Below are positions 1-7,498 of a stretch of 64,000 bases of DNA, piece by piece. Under the pieces are notes generated by a model, which had not been told where the DNA came from, made no database searches, and saw only the letters and a program-made list of their open reading frames with translations. Location: NCBI GenBank assembly GCA_905214545.1, contig CAJMMO010000004.1, forward strand, positions 1 through 64,000. The letters are read 5' to 3'. A program made the translations under genes and the position numbers. The first letter of the stretch is position 1; the number at the start of each line of letters is the position of its first letter. The DNA is from an uncultured bacterium. Its GTDB lineage: Bacteria > Bacillota > Bacilli > Lactobacillales > Lactobacillaceae.

Positions 1-4
1 TTAC

Positions 5-511
5 TTAATAGTAATGAGTAGTTAAAACATTCTTAAATTTATTAAGTATCTTTGGTTTATCAATGGTTATCCCTAATTTTTGTAAAATAAAGATTATAAC
101 CATAAAGCCGAATATTTTTGTCATCTGCACTAACTTATAAGGATTAGATACCGCCATATTTTCTCTATCTCCGTGTGTTAGGAATACCCTTGTGCTTACA
201 AGCTTTTCAATCCAATCATCTGTATTTCCAACGTGTTCAGATAATAGTTCTCTATAGGATTCAGGCAATTTCTCAATAAATTTGTTTATTTTATCCCTCA
301 AAGTAAGACGTTCATTTCTAAAATACGACTCAATGCCTTGTGTATAATTGACAAGATCATTTTCAATTACCGACCTGTAGTTAACCGTTAACAAATAGTC
401 ATCCACCAGTAACTGTAACTCTTTTGAGGAACTTACCCAATTATTTATCACACTGAGCAACTTCGATTGGACATCATTATAGTCATATGAAAAACTGTGC
501 GCTTGAATTAT
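5..511 (-). pseudogene. C-terminal (HEPN) remnant of an ApeA-like anti-phage protein
   Basis: The open frame runs from just after an in-frame TAA (512-514) to a stop at 5-7, about 168 codons. The only possible starts are non-ATG codons such as TTG at 458-460 without a ribosome binding site, so it reads as the tail of a longer gene. The sequence has the layout of the ApeA/HEPN C-terminal domain: an amphipathic region (VIENDLVNYTQGIESYFR), then the RNase-type Rx4H motif in STRVFLTHGD, and a helical tail. HEPN domains with Rx4-6H are usually RNases in abortive-infection proteins. The N-terminal domain of the same family lies at 1351-1659 on the same strand, so the gene appears split with its middle lost. 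Family assignment is by eye from the motif layout. Confidence 0.6.
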
Positions 512-661
512 TTAGGGTTGCATACAGCGAATTAAAGTGTTAAAATTATTCAGATTAACACATCAGGAAGTTATAAGTATCATTCATTTTTGCTATCTAT
601 TATTTTCTTAGATGTTAATTTAATTTGGTTACTTTGGTTTGATTTCTAGGAGGATATATAT

Positions 662-862
662 ATGCAAACTGGTACTGTAAAATGGTTTAATGCTGATAAG
701 GGCTATGGGTTTATCTCTGGTTCAGATGGTAAAGATGTATTCGTACACTTTTCATCAATTAAAACTAACGGTTTTAAGAGTCTTGAGGAAGGGCAAAAAG
801 TTAGTTACGATGTTGAACAAGCCGATCGAGGACCTCAAGCGACTAATGTTGTTCCACAATAA
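662..862 (+). CDS. csp: Cold-shock protein (CspA family)
   Basis: A 66-residue single cold-shock domain of normal family length. It carries the aromatic RNA-binding motifs KGYGFI (RNP1-like) and VFVHF (RNP2-like) after the typical start [10 protein letters not shown]. Such proteins bind single-stranded RNA/DNA in the cytoplasm and melt mRNA structure. A strong AGGAGG at 648-653 precedes the ATG by 8 nt. The gene has its own terminator and sits on the opposite strand from the surrounding ApeA and transposase fragments. A 150-nt A+T-rich leader precedes it, which fits a regulated 5' UTR as in other csp genes, though no specific element was recognised. Confidence 0.93.
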   Translation: MQTGTVKWFNADKGYGFISGSDGKDVFVHFSSIKTNGFKSLEEGQKVSYDVEQADRGPQATNVVPQ

Positions 863-880
863 TTTGTCTAATATTATGAA

Positions 881-910
881 GAACTGCTTTTGATGGAGCA
901 GTTCTTTTTT
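881..910 (+). terminator. Intrinsic terminator of csp
   Basis: GAACTGCT (881-888) pairs with AGCAGTTC (897-904) across an 8-nt loop and is followed by six T. It lies 19 nt after the csp stop codon. Confidence 0.85.
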
Positions 911-912
911 AT

Positions 913-1316
913 GGCTCTTCGTCAAAAAGTACTGATAGAAAAATTTGAATAACTTTTCAAACAGCTCGTGTCTGAGATTGGACATGAGCTGTTCTTTTAT
1001 TCTTCCAGTTGATGGCAAAGTATGAGTTATGAAGGGCAAGCAGGATTTGAGCCCGAAAATTAAAGAAGTTACGAAAGCCATAAGCAGTTCGTTTAATAAC
1101 TTTGATCTTATTGTTAGTTCCTTCGACTGGACCATTCGTGTAGTCACCATATTTAAAGCTGGTGATAATCTCTTTACGATTCCTCCGGAGAGTCCGTTGA
1201 ACTTTTTGAAGTGATTGGGGAAGCTGGGTCCATTTAATCGCGAATAAATGATTGAGTTCATCCTTACTACGATGATTGATCGTGAGAATAATCCATGAAA
1301 GATGGTCCTTTCTTTA
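913..1316 (-). mobile_element. ISL3-family insertion sequence remnant
   Basis: The segment carries a transposase C-terminus reading toward 957, followed outside the gene by GGCTCTTCGTCAAAAAGTAC (913-932), which has the form of an ISL3-family terminal repeat. The other end and most of the transposase are absent, so the element is dead. The remnant sits between the two ApeA fragments and could mark the event that broke that gene. Confidence 0.6.
957..1313 (-). pseudogene. ISL3-family transposase, C-terminal fragment
   Basis: Reading the minus strand from 1313 to the TGA at 957-959 gives about 118 codons without a stop, containing DYTNGPVEGTNNKIKVIKR and TAYGFRNFFNFRAQILLAL. These are the signature C-terminal blocks of ISL3-family transposases, whose full length is around 400 residues. 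An in-frame TAA at 1314-1316 blocks the frame upstream and no start codon or ribosome binding site fits. The frame is otherwise clean, which suggests fairly recent truncation. It is not functional as a transposase. Confidence 0.85.
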
Positions 1317-1352
1317 AACGAAGACGGGGGTTCGAGCCATCTTTCGTTTTTT
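1297..1352 (+). other. Hairpin with T-run between transposase and ApeA fragments
   Basis: GAAAGATGG (1297-1305) pairs perfectly with CCATCTTTC (1337-1345) and is followed by six T (1347-1352). The 31-nt loop is long for a terminator. No plus-strand gene ends here, so it may be a by-product of the rearrangement or part of a lost element. Confidence 0.35.
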
Positions 1353-1659
1353 ATTTTAAATCAAAGAATTGAATCTTTTCAATGCTTAATCCCGGATGAT
1401 TAAAAGAACTACCTACTCTGTATCCAATTCCGCGGATAATTTCTCCATATTCAGAAATCCCACAAATATCATATGGTGATGGACTATTAAATTGTTCAGT
1501 TTTATCACAAAAAGCAGGTGATATCTCGAATACAGAATCCTGACCAGCATTATATTTTAAAAAACCGTAAGAGCCGGAATTTTGATTGTCATTAAGAAAC
1601 CAGTAGGCCTTTATCTCAAAATTCTGGAACATATTCTTATCACTTATTTTATTTTTCAT
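1351..1659 (-). pseudogene. N-terminal remnant of an ApeA-like anti-phage protein
   Basis: The frame codes about 102 residues from ATG at 1657-1659, chosen because AAGGTG lies just upstream. An ATG at 1684-1686 would add nine residues without a good site. The product resembles the ApeA N-terminal domain: an early aromatic block IKAYWFLNDN, then a GFLKYNAG turn, a beta-rich middle and an ISEYGEIIRGIGYRVG stretch. It ends abruptly (QFFDLK stop) where a full-length ApeA of roughly 500-600 residues would continue. Its matching HEPN end lies at 5-511 on the same strand, with a csp gene and an ISL3 fragment in between. The fragment is transcribable, but no activity is expected without the HEPN domain. 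Confidence 0.55.
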
Positions 1660-1686
1660 GAAAGCACCTTCATTCGTAATCATCAT

Positions 1687-2059
1687 GTTTATTCTATATG
1701 TATTTAAAAAGAATAATTTTTGTCATATACGTCGAGTATACAACTCTCCTGCGAATTTTCGATATTTTAACCGAATTAGCATAAATTCAATATTATTTTT
1801 GTTAACTCAATCCTTAGTACCAAACTGACCGATTCGTACATACCACAAACGCTACCATATCAAGGCTCACCTCTACTTCCACTACCCTAATCGACACGAC
1901 CTGCCAAACTGGACATTCGCCTACTCGACTATCGAAATAGGACATAGAACACTCGACCCGCCAGCTTCAAATAGAAAAAGTGTACTAATTCCAATCGTTC
2001 AGAAAGGAAAAAGTACACTTTCAATCACCTATAAATGCCGTCAGAGCGCGGCTTATCGG
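1687..2059. other. 373-bp intergenic stretch, no gene seen
   Basis: No open frame of useful length is present on either strand. From about 1820 to 1960 the plus strand is unusually poor in G and rich in scattered C, unlike its surroundings. It contains the inverted repeat at 1977-2021. It looks like eroded mobile or accessory DNA at the junction with the core chromosome, but nothing specific was recognised. Confidence 0.5.
1977..2021. repeat. Inverted repeat near the island boundary
   Basis: AAAGTGTAC (1977-1985) and GTACACTTT (2013-2021) are perfect 9-bp arms separated by 27 nt. There is no T-run of terminator type after it. It may be an insertion-sequence end or a hairpin in a small RNA. 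Confidence 0.5.
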
Positions 2060-3412
2060 CTATTTTTCTGTACGTTCGAGGACCGTTACGCTCTCAACAT
2101 GCGGCGTCTGCGGGAACATATCCACCGGGTCAATCTCGTCAAACTCATAACCCGCATCCCTAAACAACGCCAAATCGCGCACCAGCGTCGCCGGGTTGCA
2201 AGACACATACACAACCTTCTTCGGAGCGGTCTTCACCGCCGCCTCAATAAATTCCGGCGCCAGCCCCTTGCGCGGCGGGTCTACAAAGATCACATCCGGC
2301 TTCAAGCCGCTTTCCGCCCACTTTGGCATCAGCTCTTCAGCCTTGCCGACAAAGTATTCCGCATTCGTGATCCCGTTCAAACGCGCATTTTCCTTCGCGT
2401 CTTCCACAGCCGGTTCCACAATCTCGACCCCGCGCACGCTTTTCACGTGCTTAGCCACGCTCAAGCCGATCGTCCCAATGCCCGAGTAGGCGTCGATCAC
2501 CAAGTCGTCCGGCGTCAGCTGCGCCTTTTCAATGGCCAAATTATACAGCCGCGGCGTCTGCAGCGAATTAATCTGGAAAAAGCTCCGCGGCGAAATCTTA
2601 AAACTCAGCTCGCCAATCTTATCCGTGATCTGCGGCTGCCCCCACAGCAAGTAGTCGTGGTTGCCCAAAATCACGTTGGTCTTGGCCGGGTTGTGGTTCA
2701 AAATCACGCTCACCACGTGGTCAATCTGGCTAATCTCTTTCACGACCTTTTTAAGCTGTGAAAAAGTCTTGTGCAAACAAACCAGAATGACCATGATGTC
2801 GCCGCTGGCCTTCGACCGGCGGACGTCCAAGTAGCGCACCTCGCCCTTATGATGAAGTTCGTCATATGCTGGCACTTTATTTTTTCTCAAAATATCGCGC
2901 ACTTTGACCAAGACTTTGTCAATGCCCGGGTCCGTCGTAAAGAAGTTGGTCAGCGGCACCAAGTCATGCGAGTGGCGTCTGAAAAAGCCGATCTCGAGCT
3001 TGCCGTGCACCGTGCGCACCGGCACCTGCGACTTATTGCGGTAGCCCGTCTCCTCCGGACTTGGCAGCGTGGCTGGCACTTTCACGTCGTCAAAGCCCTG
3101 CTTGTGCAGCAAGTTGACCACCTGCTGGCGCTTAAACAGCAGCTGCTGGCTGTAGTCCAAGTGGGCCAGCGAAGCCAAGCCTGTCTGCACCCACTGGCGC
3201 AGCGCGACCTTGCTGCGGTAAGGACTTTCCTTTTTAATCTCTTCAATTTTGGCAAAAGCAAAGTGGTGTTTGACCTTCAAAATCTTGGCCGCAACCAGCT
3301 CGCCCGGCAGCGCGTTATTCACAAAGACAGTCAGCCCGTCTAAGTGCGCCACGCCCATCGCCTCATAGGACAGGTCGGTAATTTCCAGGTCAACGATTTG
3401 GTTTTTCTTCAT
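2060..3412 (-). CDS. rlmD: 23S rRNA (uracil-5-)-methyltransferase, RlmD/RlmCD (RumA) family
   Basis: A 450-residue SAM-dependent RNA methyltransferase of the RumA/TrmA fold, acting on 23S rRNA uridines in the cytoplasm. The order is an N-terminal TRAM domain (MKKNQIVDLEITDLSYEAMG), a central region, then the Rossmann methyltransferase with SPRSFFQINSLQT, DAYSGIGTIGLSVAK, FVDPPRKG and the catalytic cysteine in YVSCNPATLVRDL; a Glu near the C-terminus (TVLERTEK) would be the general base. The four cysteines that hold a [4Fe-4S] cluster in E. coli RumA are missing: the corresponding stretch reads RQWVQTGLASLAHLDYSQQL. The gene faces nhaC divergently. In many lactobacilli an rlmCD-type gene follows dagK; here dhaKL, BI-1 and nhaC lie between. 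Confidence 0.9.
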   Translation of the reverse strand: MKKNQIVDLEITDLSYEAMGVAHLDGLTVFVNNALPGELVAAKILKVKHHFAFAKIEEIKKESPYRSKVALRQWVQTGLASLAHLDYSQQLLFKRQQVVNLLHKQGFDDVKVPATLPSPEETGYRNKSQVPVRTVHGKLEIGFFRRHSHDLVPLTNFFTTDPGIDKVLVKVRDILRKNKVPAYDELHHKGEVRYLDVRRSKASGDIMVILVCLHKTFSQLKKVVKEISQIDHVVSVILNHNPAKTNVILGNHDYLLWGQPQITDKIGELSFKISPRSFFQINSLQTPRLYNLAIEKAQLTPDDLVIDAYSGIGTIGLSVAKHVKSVRGVEIVEPAVEDAKENARLNGITNAEYFVGKAEELMPKWAESGLKPDVIFVDPPRKGLAPEFIEAAVKTAPKKVVYVSCNPATLVRDLALFRDAGYEFDEIDPVDMFPQTPHVESVTVLERTEK

Positions 3413-3448
3413 TTGCTCGCCTCATCTATTTTTTCTTCGTACAAAATA

Positions 3449-3480
3449 TATAATAACAGTTGTTCAATTATTAAAGGAGG
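3449..3480 (+). promoter_or_regulatory. -10 box and strong RBS of nhaC
   Basis: TATAAT at 3449-3454 is a consensus -10 element; no good -35 was found. AAAGGAGG at 3473-3480 lies 6 nt before the ATG at 3487. Confidence 0.5.
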
Positions 3481-3486
3481 AAAATA

Positions 3487-4857
3487 ATGAAGGCAAAAAA
3501 GGTTACAGCATTAGAGGCCGCCTTAGTCCTGCTGGCCATGCTGGCGGTCTTAGGCATCGGCGTCATCGGCTTCGGCCTGGCCCCGCAAGTGCCAGTTTTG
3601 ACCACCACCGCGCTCGTCATCTTCTGGGCCAAGCTGCGCGGCTTTAGCTGGGACGACGTCAACACCGGCATCAGCGACGGCGTCAAGATCGCCATCATCC
3701 CCATCTTCATCTTTATCCTGATCGGCGCCTTGATCGCCGTCTGGATCCAAGCGGGCATCATCCCCTCGATGATGGTCGCCGGCTTAAAATTATTGTCCGG
3801 GAAATATTTTGTTCCGTCCGTCTTCGTCGTCTGCGCCGTCGTGGGCTTGGCGATCGGCTCGGGCTTCACCACGATCTCGACCGTCGGCATCGCGCTTTTA
3901 GGTATCGGCGCCAGCATGCACGCCAACTTAGCGCTGACCGCCGGGGCCATCGTCTCCGGCGCCGTGTTTGGCGACAAGATGTCGCCTCTGTCGGACTCGA
4001 CCAACTTAGCGGCCGCCGTCGCCGAAAGCGAGCTCTTCGCCCACATTAAAAACATGCTCTGGTCGACGTTGCCTTCGTTTTTAGTGGCGCTCATCTTATT
4101 CTGGCTGCTCGGCCAGTCCGGCACCATCGACCCCGCCGACATCGTCAAGACCACGCACATCCTTGAGACAAACTTTCACGTCTCCTACTGGGCCCTGTTG
4201 CAGATCCTCCTCATGTTCGTCTGCGCCTGGCTCAAGACGCCGGCCATCCCGACCCTTTTTATCAACATTATCGTGTCCTGCGTCATGATCTTCATCCGCG
4301 AACCGATTTCTGTAAAAAGGCTGGCCGCCCTCATCACGGACGGCTACACCGCCCACACCGCCAGCAAGGAAGTCAACGCGCTGCTGACGCGCGGCGGCAT
4401 CTCGTCGATGATGGGCACCGTCGCCTTGATCGTGTCGACTCTGGCCTTGGGCGGCCTGCTCATGAAGTTTTCGATCATCCAAGAGGCCATGGCCCCCATC
4501 GTCAAGCACTTGAACAGCCCGAAGAGCCTGATCCCCGTCACCATCCTGGCCGGCATCGGCATCAACCTGTTTGTCGGCGAGCAGTACCTGTCGGTCATCC
4601 TGCCGGGCCGCGCCTTTAAAGACGCCTACGACAAGGTCGGCTTAGACCCGCTGGCGCTCAGCCGGGTCTTGGAAGACGGCGGCAGCGTCATCAACTACCT
4701 GATCCCGTGGGGCGTGGCCGGCTCGTTTGCGGCCTCGGCCTTGGGCGTGCCTGTTCTGCAGTTTCTGCCCTTTGCCTTCTTCAGCCTGTTTTCACCGGTC
4801 TTCTCCATCTTTTCGGCCTGGACCGGCATCGGCTTAAAATGGCAGCACAAAAAGTAA
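3487..4857 (+). CDS. nhaC: NhaC-family Na+/H+ antiporter
   Basis: A 456-residue integral membrane protein with about eleven hydrophobic segments and no signal peptide. The family exchanges Na+ for protons across the cytoplasmic membrane (some members exchange malate/lactate). Family-type blocks include GSGFTTISTVGIALLGIGASM and SGAVFGDKMSPLSDSTNLAA, the conserved polar stretch that probably forms the ion path, followed by GEQYLSVILPGRAF near the C-terminus. AAAGGAGG sits 6 nt before the ATG. The gene stands alone, divergent from rlmD and followed by a BI-1 gene with its own -10. Substrate cannot be fixed from sequence alone. Confidence 0.85.
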   Translation: MKAKKVTALEAALVLLAMLAVLGIGVIGFGLAPQVPVLTTTALVIFWAKLRGFSWDDVNTGISDGVKIAIIPIFIFILIGALIAVWIQAGIIPSMMVAGLKLLSGKYFVPSVFVVCAVVGLAIGSGFTTISTVGIALLGIGASMHANLALTAGAIVSGAVFGDKMSPLSDSTNLAAAVAESELFAHIKNMLWSTLPSFLVALILFWLLGQSGTIDPADIVKTTHILETNFHVSYWALLQILLMFVCAWLKTPAIPTLFINIIVSCVMIFIREPISVKRLAALITDGYTAHTASKEVNALLTRGGISSMMGTVALIVSTLALGGLLMKFSIIQEAMAPIVKHLNSPKSLIPVTILAGIGINLFVGEQYLSVILPGRAFKDAYDKVGLDPLALSRVLEDGGSVINYLIPWGVAGSFAASALGVPVLQFLPFAFFSLFSPVFSIFSAWTGIGLKWQHKK

Positions 4858-4918
4858 GCATTTTGGCAATAATTTGTTACAATAGCTCTATGACTTTTCA
4901 GAAAGGACAAGGAGATAA

Positions 4919-5632
4919 ATGAATAACTTTTCAGCTCAACCCCAAAAGTCTTCCCAAGACGTTGCGGGGCTCAATAGCTTTTTAAGCAAGATGTACGGCG
5001 TGATGTGCCTGGCTGTCTTGATTTCCGCACTGACCGCCTTTATCACTGTCGGCGGCTTCGGCAACCAGCTGCTGGCCTACTTCGGTACCCACCGTGCCAT
5101 GCTGTGGATCATGCTGCTGCTGCCTTTCGGCTTAAGCTTCGGCATCAGCTTTAACGCCTACCGCAACCCGGCCTCGGCCATGGTCATGCTGTTTATCGTT
5201 TCCGTGATCTACGGCTTCGAGTTCGCTCTGATTTCTTACGCCTACACCGGCGCCCAGATCACCGCGGCCTTTGTCTCATCGGCAAGCATTTTTGCGGCCA
5301 TGGCCCTGTTTGGTACTTTTACCAAGCGCGACCTGAGCAACTGGGGTGCTTACGCTTCGGCTGCCCTGATCGGCCTGATCGTTGCCTGGCTCATCAACAT
5401 GTTTGTGCGTTCTAACCCGGCAGCGCTGGTCTTCTCCTTCATCGCTGTCATCATCTTCACGGCGCTGACCGCCTACGATGCCAACAAGATGAAGAGCATC
5501 TACCAGCAATACGGCGGCCAAGTCCCGGTCAACGGTTTGGCTGTCTTAGGCGCCTTCCAATTGTACCTGGACTTCATCAACCTGTTCCTGCAACTGCTGC
5601 AAATCTTCGGCATGTTCAGCGACAGAAACTAA
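4919..5632 (+). CDS. Bax inhibitor-1/YccA family membrane protein
   Basis: A 237-residue protein with seven predicted membrane segments and the UPF0005/BI-1 pattern (for example FALISYAYTGAQITAAF and AYDANKMKSIYQQ near the end). Bacterial relatives (YetJ, YccA) include a pH-dependent Ca2+ leak channel and a modulator of FtsH; which role applies here is unknown. AAGGAGATAA precedes the ATG. TGTTACAAT around 4874-4882 could be an extended -10. A strong terminator follows. It is one of the more A/T-tolerant, better-expressed-looking genes in codon choice. Confidence 0.85.
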   Translation: MNNFSAQPQKSSQDVAGLNSFLSKMYGVMCLAVLISALTAFITVGGFGNQLLAYFGTHRAMLWIMLLLPFGLSFGISFNAYRNPASAMVMLFIVSVIYGFEFALISYAYTGAQITAAFVSSASIFAAMALFGTFTKRDLSNWGAYASAALIGLIVAWLINMFVRSNPAALVFSFIAVIIFTALTAYDANKMKSIYQQYGGQVPVNGLAVLGAFQLYLDFINLFLQLLQIFGMFSDRN

Positions 5633-5650
5633 AAAAAGCATAAAAAAAAC

Positions 5651-5677
5651 ACCCGCCGGCAAGGCGGGTATTTTTTT
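5651..5677. terminator. Bidirectional terminator between BI-1 gene and dhaK
   Basis: ACCCGCC (5651-5657) pairs with GGCGGGT (5663-5669), followed by T7 on the plus strand and preceded by an A-run giving a T-run on the minus strand. It serves the convergent BI-1 gene and dhaK. Confidence 0.9.
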
Positions 5678-5685
5678 GTCTTTAA

Positions 5686-6672
5686 TTAAAGGGTGTCGCT
5701 TTTTTCAAAGGCGTCAGTCCACTTCTTCAGGTTTGGCGTCAAGCGTTCAATGGTCAAGGCAATCCCGTTCATGTTCAGGGAAGTTGCCAGGTTGCCGACG
5801 TGCTTGTAAGCAACCTTGATGCCCTTTTCGCCCAAGATCTTTTGAACGGCGCGGTACATGATGTATTGCTCTGCCAAAGGCGTTGAGCCTAAGCCGGACA
5901 GCATGACGAAGACTTCTTCGCCGCTCTTGAGCTCCAAGTCGTCAACCAGGGCGTCGGTCATGCGCTTGGCAATGCCGTCAGCAGGTTGCATCTTGAAGTT
6001 CTTGATGCCGCTTTCGCCGTGGTGGCCGATGCCGAATTCGTATTCGCCGTCTGGAATGTGGAAGTTCGGGTGGCCCACAGCTGGAATGGTCAGCTCGTGC
6101 AGGCCGACGCAGACGCTTCTGGTATTGTCGCGGGCTTCCTTAGCGGCCTCGCAGACAGCGTCGACGTCGCCGCCGTTTAAGGCAACTTGGCCGCCGGCAA
6201 TCCACATCGTGATCAGGCCGGCAATCCCGTGGCGCTTGTCCTTCATGTTGGCTGGAGCCGAGGCGATGTCGTCTTTGGAAACGACGTACTTGACGTCGAT
6301 GCCTTCGTCCTTAGCCATCAGCATCCCGGCCTTGGCGTTCATCATGTCGCCGGAGTAGTTGCCGAACAGGCAAGCGACGCCGCGGCCCTGGTCAGCCTTT
6401 CTAAAGGCGCCCAGGAAGGACAGCGGGGTTGGCGAAGCGAAGATTTCGCCGACAGCTGCTGCATCCAGCATGTCTGGCCGCAGGTAAGCCAAGAATGATG
6501 GCTCGTGGCCGCTGCCGCCGCCGGAAACAATGCCGACCTTGTTGGCGATGCTCTTTGCGCGGTAAACCACACGCTTGTTGTCGTCAGCACGTTCCAAGCC
6601 TGGGTGCACCATCAAATAACCGTCAACATATTCATCAACCATATCGTTAGGATCGTTCAGAAAACGTTGCAT
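5686..6672 (-). CDS. dhaK: Dihydroxyacetone kinase, DHA-binding subunit DhaK
   Basis: A 328-residue DhaK. It binds dihydroxyacetone covalently through a histidine; the expected residue is His218 in EFGIGHHGESGI, and the second active-site histidine is in GGGSGHEPSF (His56). Both are present, so this is an enzyme subunit and not the DhaQ regulator. With DhaL and a phosphate donor (PTS protein DhaM in the three-subunit form) it makes dihydroxyacetone phosphate for glycolysis. It follows dhaL by 17 nt in a two-gene minus-strand operon behind a cre site. No dhaM is present in the window. Confidence 0.93.
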   Translation of the reverse strand: MQRFLNDPNDMVDEYVDGYLMVHPGLERADDNKRVVYRAKSIANKVGIVSGGGSGHEPSFLAYLRPDMLDAAAVGEIFASPTPLSFLGAFRKADQGRGVACLFGNYSGDMMNAKAGMLMAKDEGIDVKYVVSKDDIASAPANMKDKRHGIAGLITMWIAGGQVALNGGDVDAVCEAAKEARDNTRSVCVGLHELTIPAVGHPNFHIPDGEYEFGIGHHGESGIKNFKMQPADGIAKRMTDALVDDLELKSGEEVFVMLSGLGSTPLAEQYIMYRAVQKILGEKGIKVAYKHVGNLATSLNMNGIALTIERLTPNLKKWTDAFEKSDTL

Positions 6673-6689
6673 AATGAGTCAGCCTCCTG

Positions 6690-7325
6690 TTACTTGTTCA
6701 AGCGTTTCATTTCGTCAGCCATCGCTTCGAGGAAGATCTCGCAAGAAGCGGCACCGGCGTCAATCTTGCCGATCGTCTTTTTGCCTTGGCGAATGGAACG
6801 GCCGATCAGAGCTTGCATGTCTTTCGTAGCGTCCCGGCCGGCCTTGGCAGCTGCAACCATCTTGTCGAGTGCTTCCGGCAGGTCAGCGCCGCCTTCTACT
6901 GCCTTGTGCATGGCATCGGCAGCAGGTTCCAGAGTGTCGATCAAGGTCTTGTCGCCGACACGGGCGTCGGTGACGAATTCAATACTTTCCACAGCCTGTT
7001 GCAGCATGTCGTCGACAACCTTGGCGTCAATTTCTTCGTGGTCCTTAGACCCGTTGACCAAGCCGCGGCAGATCATCCCGTAAAGAGGCCCCATGGAACC
7101 GCCGATGTGGTTCATGACGGCATCCCAAATTGCTTGGAAGCCTTGGGTCATCGTGGTGTAGTGGTGCTCGTCAATTTCTTTTTGGGCCAGGTGCATGCCT
7201 TTGTCCATGTTGACGCCGTGGTCGCCATCGCCCAACTCATCCAAATCGCCCAAGTAGTCAGCCTTGGCCTCGATTTGTTTAATGACATTTTCCGGTACGC
7301 TAAGCGCTTCACCATTTTTAAACAT
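6690..7325 (-). CDS. dhaL: Dihydroxyacetone kinase, ADP-binding subunit DhaL
   Basis: A 211-residue DhaL. It has the Mg-ADP-binding aspartates in YLGDLDELGDGDHGVNMD and the glycine/serine loop HIGGSMGPLYG. DhaL holds ADP that is rephosphorylated in place and passes phosphate to DHA on DhaK. It is the first gene of the dhaL-dhaK operon. Leader sequence 7326-7440 holds a -10 box and a cre element, so glucose repression by CcpA is expected. The gene order dhaL before dhaK is less usual than dhaK-dhaL. Confidence 0.92.
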   Translation of the reverse strand: MFKNGEALSVPENVIKQIEAKADYLGDLDELGDGDHGVNMDKGMHLAQKEIDEHHYTTMTQGFQAIWDAVMNHIGGSMGPLYGMICRGLVNGSKDHEEIDAKVVDDMLQQAVESIEFVTDARVGDKTLIDTLEPAADAMHKAVEGGADLPEALDKMVAAAKAGRDATKDMQALIGRSIRQGKKTIGKIDAGAASCEIFLEAMADEMKRLNK

Positions 7326-7381
7326 ACTGTGATTCTCCTGTTCCTAAATGAACAACCAACATTATGCGTTTTTGAGAGAAA

Positions 7382-7413
7382 TGGAAACGGTTTCTCTCTT
7401 CAGCTCTATTGTA
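7382..7413 (-). promoter_or_regulatory. cre site and -10 box of dhaLK
   Basis: TGGAAACGGTTTCT (7382-7395) matches the CcpA cre pattern and is the core of a longer palindrome with GAGAAA/TTTCTC flanks. On the minus strand a TACAAT -10 box lies at 7408-7413, so cre sits just downstream of the start point where CcpA blocks transcription. Confidence 0.7.
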
Positions 7414-7460
7414 TTCCACTTCCACAATTTTGTTAGTACTTTTTTCACAAATTTTACGTA

Positions 7461-7498
7461 AAAAAAAGACCTGGTTTTTCATACCAGGTCAATTTTTT
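7461..7498 (-). terminator. Terminator of the gat-dagK operon
   Basis: GACCTGG (7468-7474) and CCAGGTC (7484-7490) form a stem with T-runs on both sides, directly after the dagK stop codon. Confidence 0.9.

Noticed and set aside
1029..1214. Small plus-strand frame in the IS fragment
   Set aside because: Antisense of the transposase C-terminus, no ribosome binding site.
755..1261. 168-codon minus-strand open frame overlapping csp and the transposase remnant
   Set aside because: It is a shadow frame. The transposase motifs are in another minus-strand frame (957-1313) and csp occupies the plus strand.
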